A DNA stretch of 64,000 nt, taken from the NCBI RefSeq assembly GCF_900110185.1, contig NZ_FOCT01000010.1, forward strand, positions 62,001 to 126,000. The letters are read 5' to 3'. Under the pieces are notes generated by a model that did no database searches, had not been told where the DNA came from, and worked only from the letters and a program-made list of their open reading frames with translations. A program made the translations under genes and the position numbers. This stretch comes from Nitrosospira multiformis (lineage in GTDB: Bacteria; Pseudomonadota; Gammaproteobacteria; Burkholderiales; Nitrosomonadaceae). Shown here piece by piece: positions 17,910-26,019 of the stretch. Positions within the stretch are counted from its first letter, which is position 1. Each line of letters starts with the position of its first letter.

Positions 17910-18681
17910 ATGGAAATCACCGAAACCCAATATCAGCAGATCGAAAGCTGTTTGCCCCGGCAACGGGGCAATGTAAGCCTTTCCAATCTTCAAGTTCTCA
18001 ATGCCATCCTGTATGTAGCCGAACATGGCTGCAAGTGGCGTGGCCTGCCCAGGCGCTTTGGCAATTGGCACACGATCTATACGCGCATGAACCGCTGGTC
18101 CAAGAGCGGCGTTCTGGATCGTTTGTTTGAGCAACTGCGGCATGCACAGATCATTCGTATCAAAATCGAGGCCGTGTCGCTGGACAGCACGATTGTGAAG
18201 GTTCACCCGGATGGTACTGGAGCATTAAAAAAAACGGACCCCAAGCCATTGGCAAATCGCGCGGGGGATGGAGCACCAAGATTCATATGGTTGCCGCGAA
18301 TGCTCGAACGGCCATAATCTTTGCGCTGTCCTCAGGCGCGGCGCACGACGCGCCAGAAGGACGCGCACTGCTGAGCCAACTCGGTCCGCCCCGCCGCCCT
18401 CTGTATCTTTTGATGGACCGGGCTTACGAAGGGAATGAAACGCGTCAGCTGCGCTTGAGCTTGGCTTTGTACCCGTAGTTCCACCCAAGCGCAATCGCAT
18501 CAATGCTTGGGAATACGATCGAGGGATGTATAAGCGCCGTAATGAAATCGAGCGCTTGTTTCGCAGACTCAAAGGTTTCCGCCGCATCTTCTCGCGTTTC
18601 GAGAAACTCGATGTGATGTTTATCGGATTTATTCACTTCGCTTTAATCGTGGAAGCGTCCCGTAGTGTTAACACGCCCTAA
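17910..18681 (+). pseudogene. IS5-family DDE transposase, frameshifted
   Basis: Frame A starts at the ATG at 17910 (MEITETQYQQIESCLP; GCKWRGLPRRFGNWHTIY; first catalytic D in VSLDSTIVK). At an eight-A run (18227-18234) homologues slip back one base into frame B (NGPQAIGKSRGGWSTKIHMV; second D in LMDRAYEGN). That slip is the normal programmed -1 frameshift of this IS group. Frame B then dies at a TAG at 18476-18478. The remaining family sequence (GFVPVVPPKRNR ... third catalytic E in NEIERLFRRLKGFRR) continues in another frame to a TAA at 18679-18681, inside the right end. A missing G near 18451 (CTG[G]CGCTT) explains the second break. It would not yield active enzyme. Confidence 0.88.
18663..18678. 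repeat. IS right terminal inverted repeat
   Basis: Sequence TAGTGTTAACACGCCC. It pairs with 17845-17860. The transposase stop codon overlaps its outer end. Confidence 0.9.
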
Positions 18682-18917
18682 CAAGACACCATCGTTCGTT
18701 TTACCGAGTGTAACCCAGCGTTCCTCCACCTCACTGTGCTCACTGTCGAAAATCACTATTTGTAACGGATCGAGAAAACTCCGGCAGCCTGCTCAAAGCT
18801 GACCCCGTGCTTTTTAATATTGACTTTAGCCTTATTTGATCCACTCAAAATTATATTGCATCTGATCTCCGTTAGGGGCCCGAGGCTGGGAGTGTAGCGA
18901 AACAAGTAATTGTATCG

Positions 18918-18934
18918 AGACCTGACCCCTAATT
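18918..18934. repeat. Repeat motif AGACCTGACCCC-TAATT, copy 2
   Basis: Second copy of the motif at 17470-17485, differing by one inserted C, in direct orientation. Confidence 0.45.
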
Positions 18935-19002
18935 GTGCACTGCAACCAGTGTGGCAAACGCTTGAGATCGACGTGCTTTCGTTCCAAGAAAGAGATCTCT
19001 TC

Positions 19003-20232
19003 TCAACGTTGGAGACGTGTCGCAGATACGGAGCAGGGATCGCACCAGAACATGAACAGCGTCCCGGGTATGTGAATGCGTCCGAAGGGCGTCATTCCGC
19101 CATCTAGGGCAGCTAGGTAGCGCATGCCTCGATCGCAAACTGGGCAGCGCGGGAATGCGTCGATTCTACACCAGTTGGGCGGGCCTCCCACGTCATGCAG
19201 CCCGCGCGCAGGCACGCGATCGGGGCCGATTCCAATTTGATTAGGATGGTCCTCAAGGGCCAACGCCCGCTCACCTGGGACGAACGGTAGCTCCCCACCC
19301 TCGGGTTCACCGACCTCGATGATCAACAATCGCTCCGCACCCTGAGCGGTAATATGTACAAACAGCGGCTCGTCATCGTGGTCATGGTGGTGGCACTGAA
19401 ACCAGAAGAAGTTTGGATCGCGTGTTAGCCCCCAGCCGAGTGCGTCCCCTGCAAGCGTCAGTGCGTGGCCGGTTGGTATGAAGCAGAACTCGCAGAAGGG
19501 GACGCGTCCCGTGTACCTCCCACCAACCCGGTGGGGACTTTCACCGCGATCAACCACGAACCCGAGCGACACCTTCGGAAAATATGACGAGGTACCAGTG
19601 TCGCGAAAGATGCCACAGTTTTCGATCGACGCATTGAGAGCAGGCCACATGCGGCTAGGCGCTTGCGCGCGAAAATTTTCGAGCTCGCGTCGCGCAGCGT
19701 CGGTACGCATCCGAACCAACGCCTGCAAGAATATGGGGTCTTCGCTGTCGCGGAACTGCTTGCTGAAGTCGTGCGCCCAAGCGTCGGGGCCACCCGGCAG
19801 CAATGCCTGATTGATCAACGGATCATCAATGACCTCAACGAAAGGATGAAGGAGCGTAGGGAAGTACGTTGCAATCTCGAATAGCACGCTGCTGGCCGAC
19901 GGGTCGTCTGGCGCTTGAAGCGTTTTGAGCAGGAGGAGGTTCGCTGCCGGTGGAGGCAGGGCTTTGATTAGATCAACCACAGCGTGTGCCCACTCCCCCT
20001 GACGTGGAGCGAGAGATTCAACTACCCGTTGTTTCTCTGCTTGTAGGCCGGGAAGCAGCGACAGATAGCCGGCCGACAGGGCAGCCGCCTCGGGGCTGGC
20101 CACCGAGGATAGTATATCGAGAGCGCGTCCAGCTCCCCTGTCTGCATAACGTATCCACGCTGCAGCCAACCGCTCCTCTCGCTGCGGCATGGTGAGCGCC
20201 TCGTCTGCGAGCAGGTCGTCGACCTCGGTCAT
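19003..20232 (-). CDS. Cysteine-rich protein at the eCIS operon end, candidate immunity protein (DUF1963-like C-terminus)
   Basis: 409 residues. The first about 190 residues are helical and repeat-like (HEAT-like character). The C-terminal half carries paired cysteines CEFC, RCPVCDRGMRYL and FWCDPC and a His/Asp cluster (CHHHDHDDE), suggesting bound zinc. The order (PNQIGIGPDR ... FPRCPVCDRGM ... FMFWCDPC) recalls DUF1963/YwqG proteins, some of which are predicted immunity proteins. It overlaps the gene before it by four bases (ATGA) and is the last gene of the eCIS operon, two genes below the effector. An immunity role is inferred from position only; a regulatory or chaperone role is also possible. 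Confidence 0.6.
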   Translation of the reverse strand: MTEVDDLLADEALTMPQREERLAAAWIRYADRGAGRALDILSSVASPEAAALSAGYLSLLPGLQAEKQRVVESLAPRQGEWAHAVVDLIKALPPPAANLLLLKTLQAPDDPSASSVLFEIATYFPTLLHPFVEVIDDPLINQALLPGGPDAWAHDFSKQFRDSEDPIFLQALVRMRTDAARRELENFRAQAPSRMWPALNASIENCGIFRDTGTSSYFPKVSLGFVVDRGESPHRVGGRYTGRVPFCEFCFIPTGHALTLAGDALGWGLTRDPNFFWFQCHHHDHDDEPLFVHITAQGAERLLIIEVGEPEGGELPFVPGERALALEDHPNQIGIGPDRVPARGLHDVGGPPNWCRIDAFPRCPVCDRGMRYLAALDGGMTPFGRIHIPGTLFMFWCDPCSVSATRLQR

Positions 20233-20675
20233 TCGCTCTCCGATGCTTCGAGGATTCGACGAGCGATTCGAGCCAGTTCGTCGATCGACGTGTCGGCAGG
20301 ATACTGCTCTTGATGCGAACCCTCGAATGTGTTTAATTTGGTGTTCGGAAGCACCTTGGTCACTAGAACGTAATCCGGGACGCGGACGATCGAACAGATA
20401 ACCGTGTCCTGTCGCACCATGTCCGCAAACGTCTCACAGCCTGCTGCTTTAATTAATTTCTCTAGATTGCCGTAGCGGCGTTTTGCCGCAGTGCGCTCTG
20501 CCTCACTCAAAGCCAGCCGTTCGCCCTCACGGAGCGCTGCCGAAAGTCCGCCCCAACCACCTTCGACCTTGACTACCGCATCGAGGGCTATCATCCCTTT
20601 TCGAGAAGGCAAGCTGGGTACCACATAAAGGTCCGCTCTGCGCACATAGTATACTTGAAGTAGGTGAGCTTTCAT
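20229..20675 (-). CDS. Small protein directly downstream of the eCIS effector, candidate immunity
   Basis: 148 residues, not recognised. It is soluble with no signal peptide. It starts with a beta-rich stretch (MKAHLLQVYYVRRADLYVVP) followed by helices (LSEAERTAAKRRYGNLEKLI and TSIDELARIARRILEASE). Its ATG overlaps the effector stop (20672-20675) and its stop overlaps the next start (20229-20232), so all three genes are translationally coupled. A small unique gene placed tightly after a toxin-tipped protein is the usual position for its immunity protein. That is inference, not homology. Confidence 0.6.
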   Translation of the reverse strand: MKAHLLQVYYVRRADLYVVPSLPSRKGMIALDAVVKVEGGWGGLSAALREGERLALSEAERTAAKRRYGNLEKLIKAAGCETFADMVRQDTVICSIVRVPDYVLVTKVLPNTKLNTFEGSHQEQYPADTSIDELARIARRILEASESE

Positions 20676-23600
20676 CTGATCGTCCTGAATACAATTCTAA
20701 CCGGTGGCTTCAATCTGAGAGCGTAAGCGATGGCCTCGACTGCCTCTGCCCGCCACTGCGCGGTAAGCGGTCTGCGAGCCGCGGAATCGAGCGTGCGTGG
20801 CGGTACGCCGATCACGAGCACACGCTCAGCGTTTGGCGCGGCGATGATAACCGTGGCTCCTCCAGACTGTGTCGTCCGAAAACGACTCAACTCTCTCGCC
20901 TCAGCCTTGAGCGTCGCGGCAAACGAGCCTTCCTTTTGAAAGGAAAAGAGTTGGTGCGTCTTGATGCTTTTCACCTCTGTCGCCAAGCCAGTAGTAGGAT
21001 CGATGCGAGGAGCGCTATCGATGATTTTGGCATACGGCAAGTCTTCGCCGAGCAGCAGATGTCCAACCTCGCCTCGGAGAGTCGGGTTACCGGCCTTCCC
21101 CACTTCGGCCCGCAGATTCCAGATGCCGCCCTTCAGTTCGGCGACCGCTCGCAGGCGGGCCTCTTCTTCTCGGCTGACCTTCCGCTTGGCCTTAAGGTCG
21201 GCGATAATTTGATCGACGTTCTCAGGGGTAAGTTTTGGCCCGCGGCCAACGCGTAATTTGGGCACGCAAGTCGAGCCGTTCGAATGCCGGCACCAGTCGC
21301 CGTTTGGACTCTCAATCCACTCATGCTCGCCGATCTTGATGCTGCGAGGCGGGCCCTCCTGCACCAGATGCGGGTTGTCCTCGATGAACTTAGTCTCGTT
21401 GGCGATCTGCTGCTGGGTGAGCTTTCGGCTCTCAAGGTGACTGCTAGTCTCTATGCTGCTATCGCGCGCCGCACCTGACTCTGGCTCGATCTGCCGGGGC
21501 AGTGGCTCGGTAAATGCCGGCTCACCGTGCGGCTGCGCTGTTTCGACCCGATGCGGTGAAGCAGGAAGCTCGCCAGTCTCCTTGACCAGACGGCTCTCTG
21601 CCTTCGCTCCGGTCGTGGTGGCAGTTGCAGAATAGGTCCCCTTGGCGAGCGTCCTCTCCGCTTGACTGGCCGTGTCGAGGACTGCCGAGCCGCCCTTGAG
21701 CGCTTTTGGAACATCACCAATATCGGTCGCGGTGCCAGCCAAACTCAAGGCTACGGTTGCTGCGCTGCCTCCCTCCTGTTTCATTCCGACTCGGAACAAC
21801 GTCTCCGACAATGCTTCCTCGTTTATGGTTTTGATCGTCAGGGCGTAGTTCACTCCCAGTCTTGCGGCAGCGATGAGAGCGCCGCCCGGAACAAAAACCA
21901 GAGCGAGACTCAGGATGTCTAACAGCCGCTCCCACCACGGAGCGCTCTTATACTCATCAACGCGATCGTCGATGAACTTTTCCATTGTCGAACCCGGCTT
22001 GACCCCAAGGACGTGTTTAGTCCACTGAACCATGATGTCGGCTTTGTAGATCGTCCGCCTGTCCTTGCTAAGTTCTCGGCGGGCCCGGGTAAGATCGCGC
22101 AATGTCTGCTCGATGTATGCATGGAGCAGGTTCTTGCTCCGCTCGGCGCTCTTTCCAAAGAAGAACTGGTTGATGTTGAAGCCCCGCCAGGATGCGACGG
22201 GGAGACCGGAAACATCTTGCAAGCCATTCAGGTAATTCTGTCGCGCTTTATTGTAAGCGTCGCTCGCTGACTCCATGGTCTTCGCGGCGTTCTTTAAAGC
22301 CTCGGCTCTTGGCAAGTACGCGGACTCAATGGCGATCGCGGCGTATGCGCGACTTGCCGCTTCCCGGTCACGGTCGGCTTGCTCCATGCCAGCCTTGAGG
22401 CTCCGGATCTCGGTTGACTCCGCAGCGGCGCGCAGTGCAGCAATCTTCTGCGGCGCGCCCTGGCCTTGGACGTATCGCTCTCGAGTTAGCAACAGGCCGC
22501 CTTTGAGCCAGTCGAGTGCTTTGTTCGTTTCCAGGCGGAGCCGCGTGTCGAACACCCCCATCATGGCATCGCGGAGCGCTTCGAGCTTCTCAATAGTGAT
22601 GCCGACCTCCTCAATTGCCTGTTCCGCGGCTGGCCGGTACTGGGGCATCAACTGGCTCATGCGATACAGCTGGTAGGCTTTTTCCGGAATATCCGGAATG
22701 GACCCGCCGAACGCTTGGAAGAGTTCGGTGTTCTCTTCGGCCTGCTTCTCCAACGCAGCTCGTGCTCCAAGCACCTCGTCGACCGCCTGTGGCCAATCGA
22801 GCGCCCAGTCGAAGTGGCGCCGCGGGTCGAATACACCCGCGCTGCTCTCCTGGAACAGGATCAGTTCCTCGTCCTTAACGCCCCTGTCCAGCAGCCTTTG
22901 GGCAAAATTCGAGAAGCCAAGAAACTCCCCGGCAGTCATGAGGCGGCGCCCGCCGCGCTTGACGAATCGGCTTTTGATGCGCTCGGGAACGGCGTTGAAC
23001 TGTGCTTTCGCGAAGGCATCCTGATTGAATTCGCCGACCTGAATCTTAACGACGACTCGCTCCGCTGCGGTGGTTCCCGGAGGGTAGAGCCATCTGAAGC
23101 CCTTCAAGTCCTGATTTTCGCCGTCTTCGCGTTTGTACTCGACCAAGCCCGCCGTCTCGGGCTTGTCGCGCTTGGCGTACCAGTAGGTTCCCTCGTCGAG
23201 ATTGTTCTCTCTCAGGGTAATCGGAATCGGTTCAGGCTCTCCTACCAAATACGCCTTCGCGCCGTAAGGCTGGTGCGGTTGGGCATGAATGGCGACGACG
23301 GTCTTCTTTCGAGCTGAGCCCGTCACCTTGTGGCGAGCGACAGGCTTTCGTTGAATTGATCGATTGCTTGCTTGGCCCCCATCCATGCCTCCCTGTTGCA
23401 TAACGTGGGTGAGTTCGTGGGCGATCAATCGCCGTCCCTCATGTGTCCCTGGCGCGAACTGATTCGCACCAAACACAATATTCGGGCCGACCGTATAGGC
23501 TTTAGCGTTTACCTCCCGCGTCGATTGCTCGGCAGTCGCACTTGAATGCACTCGCACGCTGCTGAAATCGTGTCCGAAGCGCTGCTCCATGTCCTGCCGC

Positions 23601-23980
23601 AGCGTCGGCTCTAACGGCCTGCCGGGACTGGTAAGGGTTTGGTTTACGCTGGCAGGCGTGGTACTCGCTCCCTCACTCGCGTGCTCAGGGAAGCACTGGA
23701 TGCGTAGGGGTAAGTTGTTAATTGTGGAATGCACCGGTGCTGCCATAACCTGATCGGCGATCCGGTCTGCTTCCTGTTCCAGCGGGTCATCACTCGCCCC
23801 TATCGTTAGCTTTGCCTGCAAGCGTCCCTTGTTCTGGCATTCTCCGCACTTACCAGTCAATGAAGATGTCGGCGAGCCACAGGTGCATTTACGTTGTAAT
23901 AACCCCCTAGCGGATGACGACTGCGATGTCGCCAAGGTTCTGGGTGGTTGAAATGTTGCAGTTATAGCACTCACAGCCAA
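20672..23980 (-). CDS. eCIS core-domain (DUF4157) protein with nuclease-like C-terminal toxin
   Basis: 1102 residues. The N-terminus has a four-cysteine knuckle (C32, C34, C45, C48; RKCTCG ... GKCGEC) and the DUF4157 entry EQEADRIADQVM. The core with RFGHDFSSVRVHS and a metalloprotease-like HELTH (H188, E189, H192) follows. DUF4157 marks cargo or associated proteins of eCIS particles. The long middle is helical, with a hydrophobic patch near 690-730. The last about 150 residues look like a PD-(D/E)xK nuclease: LRGEVGHLLLG, then D994 and E1002-x-K1004 (RIDPTTGLATEVKSIK) and a strand with VIIAAP. I infer a DNA- or RNA-cutting effector loaded into the particle. It sits between the ATPase gene (overlap at 23971-23980) and two candidate immunity genes. 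Confidence 0.8.
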   Translation of the reverse strand: MAVSAITATFQPPRTLATSQSSSARGLLQRKCTCGSPTSSLTGKCGECQNKGRLQAKLTIGASDDPLEQEADRIADQVMAAPVHSTINNLPLRIQCFPEHASEGASTTPASVNQTLTSPGRPLEPTLRQDMEQRFGHDFSSVRVHSSATAEQSTREVNAKAYTVGPNIVFGANQFAPGTHEGRRLIAHELTHVMQQGGMDGGQASNRSIQRKPVARHKVTGSARKKTVVAIHAQPHQPYGAKAYLVGEPEPIPITLRENNLDEGTYWYAKRDKPETAGLVEYKREDGENQDLKGFRWLYPPGTTAAERVVVKIQVGEFNQDAFAKAQFNAVPERIKSRFVKRGGRRLMTAGEFLGFSNFAQRLLDRGVKDEELILFQESSAGVFDPRRHFDWALDWPQAVDEVLGARAALEKQAEENTELFQAFGGSIPDIPEKAYQLYRMSQLMPQYRPAAEQAIEEVGITIEKLEALRDAMMGVFDTRLRLETNKALDWLKGGLLLTRERYVQGQGAPQKIAALRAAAESTEIRSLKAGMEQADRDREAASRAYAAIAIESAYLPRAEALKNAAKTMESASDAYNKARQNYLNGLQDVSGLPVASWRGFNINQFFFGKSAERSKNLLHAYIEQTLRDLTRARRELSKDRRTIYKADIMVQWTKHVLGVKPGSTMEKFIDDRVDEYKSAPWWERLLDILSLALVFVPGGALIAAARLGVNYALTIKTINEEALSETLFRVGMKQEGGSAATVALSLAGTATDIGDVPKALKGGSAVLDTASQAERTLAKGTYSATATTTGAKAESRLVKETGELPASPHRVETAQPHGEPAFTEPLPRQIEPESGAARDSSIETSSHLESRKLTQQQIANETKFIEDNPHLVQEGPPRSIKIGEHEWIESPNGDWCRHSNGSTCVPKLRVGRGPKLTPENVDQIIADLKAKRKVSREEEARLRAVAELKGGIWNLRAEVGKAGNPTLRGEVGHLLLGEDLPYAKIIDSAPRIDPTTGLATEVKSIKTHQLFSFQKEGSFAATLKAEARELSRFRTTQSGGATVIIAAPNAERVLVIGVPPRTLDSAARRPLTAQWRAEAVEAIAYALRLKPPVRIVFRTIR

Positions 23981-26019
23981 CCTCCAATCTCCGCTTCTGC
24001 GAAGGGCCGCTCCAGCTTGGCATATTCTGTTTTAGCCGCGTCGTGGATATGGCTCATCGATACTGGCTGCTCTGCATCCGCTGCCAGAAACATGGCGTTC
24101 AGTGCAATATTGCGGATGTTTCCGCCAGGGATATTCAGCTTTGCCAGCTTTGATACATCCAAACCCTCAGTAGGTGTTGCGGCTGGAAACACGCGCCGCC
24201 AGATTTCCGCTCGCTGCTCGGTACCCGGAAACGGGAATTGCACGATAAAGCGCAGGCGGCGAAGAAAGGCGGCATCCACCGAGGATTTAAGATTCGTCGT
24301 CAAAATAGCAAGCCCCCGGTAAGCCTCTATCCGCTGCAACAGATAGCTTACTTCAATGTTAGCATACCGGTCATGACTATCCTTGACCTCGCTGCGTTTA
24401 CCGAATAACGCATCTGCCTCGTCGAATAAAAGAATGGCGCCGCTTTCCTCAGCGGCATCAAAAATCTTGCGCAAGTTCTTCTCTGTCTCGCCGATGTATT
24501 TGCTTACCGTTGAAGCCAGGTCGATGCGGTACAGATCAAGCTGCAATTCGGCGGCGAGAACCTCGGCAGCCATTGTTTTGCCCGTGCCGCTGACGCCGGC
24601 GAAGAGCGCGGAAATCCCCAGGCCGCGCGAGCTTTTGGCGCCGAAACCCCATTTGTCATATACCGTTTCCCGGCGCCGGACATGAATTGCGATCTGCCGC
24701 AGCAACTGTATCTGTGGCTGCGGCAAGACCAGGTCTTCCCAGTCAGCGGCCGGCTCGATGCGTTGCGCAAGGCCATCCAGACGGGTACGGCAGCGCGAAC
24801 GGCAAGCCTGCCATGTAATTTGCGCGAGATCCGCGCCAGGCAAAGCGGCGGCGCGAGCGATGACCTCATTGGCAATGGAGCGAATGGCAGGCAGGCTCAT
24901 GCTGAACTGGGATGCTATCGCATCAATTCGTATGGTATCGCCGTCCTCCGCCCCCAGCGCAAGCCGCCACGCAGAACGCTGCTCAGGGATGTTGAGACGA
25001 TCCATATTCAACTGAACTGCAGGACGATGAGCGATCCGCCTGGGTTCCTGGCTGGTAATAATGATCGGGCCGCTAAATCGCTCGATAAGACGCTCCGCAC
25101 CACGAGAGCGGGCATCGCCAGACGTGTTCGAATCAGAATCGAATTCAAGGAGCAGTACGGCGTTGCCCAGAGCGGCTTCGCGCTGGCAAAGGCGCAACAG
25201 GGCATCCAGCTCAGCAGTAGCCACAGGAACAAGATCAGTTGGCAGCGCGAACGTGCCAAGCCCAACCGATGCCGCTGCCGAGGAGACGACGGGACGGCAG
25301 TCCGCCAGATCGCGGGAACATAACTGGATAGCGGGCAAGGGCTGCTGTTCGTTCGCAACAGACCAGGCAGCCGTGATGGCCTCGGCTATTGCCGCATGCG
25401 ATGGGGCAAGATCTGCAATTGCTACTGGTGCGATAGGCTCTATCATTCCGGCCAACCATTCGTCCAATTGCGGCACCCCTGCCAGATAATGCAGCACGCA
25501 CTCGTCAATTCTCAGTCGCGCGGCAGTTACCGCTGAGCCATTTCCAACCTCGATCAACCGCCACCGCCGCAACGGCCCCTCGGGCGTCAGCGCGCTCCAG
25601 TGGGCATCGGGCAGCACAGCAAGAGCAAGACTGAAGGTTGGATAATTGCGGCCCGGATCACCTTGCGCGGCAGCGCACAGGGGAGCAACTGTAGAATCAA
25701 GCTCAATGCCCGCGCAGAGCAACAGGAGATCGCGCTCGAAACGGGAGAGGCTGAACGAAGCGCACAAAGCCTCCAGCGCTGCCGGCGGTTCGGCAATGAC
25801 AGGAGTCTTGTTAGAAATAGAGTTGCTGAAGGCAGTGGCCTCAGCCCTCTTTTCTTCGACGGGGGATGCGGGTTCTGCAGTTCCCGGGGAACCATCATCA
25901 CCCGTGTGACTTTTGAGTGCCGCGTGACGGCGAAGCATTGATTTCAAGTCCGCCAGCGCCGCCATCAGAGCGTGTTGATTGGCGGATTGCCAGTCATGGC
26001 CCGCTGCCTCGCTCATCAT
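23971..26019 (-). CDS. AAA+ ATPase of the eCIS (Afp15/Pvc15-like)
   Basis: 682 residues. A divergent helical N-terminal region (about 1-430) is followed by a complete AAA+ module: Walker A GVSGTGKT (475-482), Walker B ILLFDEAD (529-536), sensor 1 TTN (584-586) and arginine finger LRRLR (596-600). ATPases of this kind occur in nearly all eCIS loci and are thought to help particle assembly or cargo loading in the producing cell. ATGATG at 26019-26014 overlaps the stop of the cap gene upstream; either ATG may be used. Its own end overlaps the effector start by 10 bases, linking ATPase and cargo synthesis. Confidence 0.92.
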   Translation of the reverse strand: MMSEAAGHDWQSANQHALMAALADLKSMLRRHAALKSHTGDDGSPGTAEPASPVEEKRAEATAFSNSISNKTPVIAEPPAALEALCASFSLSRFERDLLLLCAGIELDSTVAPLCAAAQGDPGRNYPTFSLALAVLPDAHWSALTPEGPLRRWRLIEVGNGSAVTAARLRIDECVLHYLAGVPQLDEWLAGMIEPIAPVAIADLAPSHAAIAEAITAAWSVANEQQPLPAIQLCSRDLADCRPVVSSAAASVGLGTFALPTDLVPVATAELDALLRLCQREAALGNAVLLLEFDSDSNTSGDARSRGAERLIERFSGPIIITSQEPRRIAHRPAVQLNMDRLNIPEQRSAWRLALGAEDGDTIRIDAIASQFSMSLPAIRSIANEVIARAAALPGADLAQITWQACRSRCRTRLDGLAQRIEPAADWEDLVLPQPQIQLLRQIAIHVRRRETVYDKWGFGAKSSRGLGISALFAGVSGTGKTMAAEVLAAELQLDLYRIDLASTVSKYIGETEKNLRKIFDAAEESGAILLFDEADALFGKRSEVKDSHDRYANIEVSYLLQRIEAYRGLAILTTNLKSSVDAAFLRRLRFIVQFPFPGTEQRAEIWRRVFPAATPTEGLDVSKLAKLNIPGGNIRNIALNAMFLAADAEQPVSMSHIHDAAKTEYAKLERPFAEAEIGGWL

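Larger units (their letters stand above)
17845..18678 (+). mobile_element. IS5-family (IS427-like) insertion sequence, 834 bp
   Basis: The element is bounded by 16-base terminal inverted repeats, GGGTGTGTTAACACTA (17845-17860) and TAGTGTTAACACGCCC (18663-18678), which match at 15 of 16 positions. It is flanked by a TA target duplication (17843-17844 and 18679-18680). It encodes one DDE transposase in two overlapping frames. Length, ends and frame layout fit the IS427 group of IS5. It interrupts brnT. The transposase has an extra frameshift, so this copy is probably immobile unless helped in trans. Confidence 0.92.
17741..18861 (-). pseudogene. brnT: brnT toxin gene (BrnT/DUF497 RNase) split by an IS element
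   Basis: BrnT is a small RelE-fold ribonuclease toxin. The 5' part lies at 18861-18681 and reads, after an early frameshift, NKAKVNIKKHGVSFEQAAG, VFLDPLQIVIFDSEHSEVEE and RWVTLGKTNDGVLL. The 3' part lies at 17842-17741 and reads VVVHTFKEHEDSATIRIISA then RKATALNMRNADE, the usual BrnT ending (IRIISARKAT). An 834-base IS sits between. Removing the IS and one TA duplication restores ...DGVLLVVVHTF... in frame. The 5' part also carries a second defect: the ATG at 18861 reads MQYNFEWIK and then hits TAA, where homologues have EWDxNKA, so one or two bases are lost there. Confidence 0.85.
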
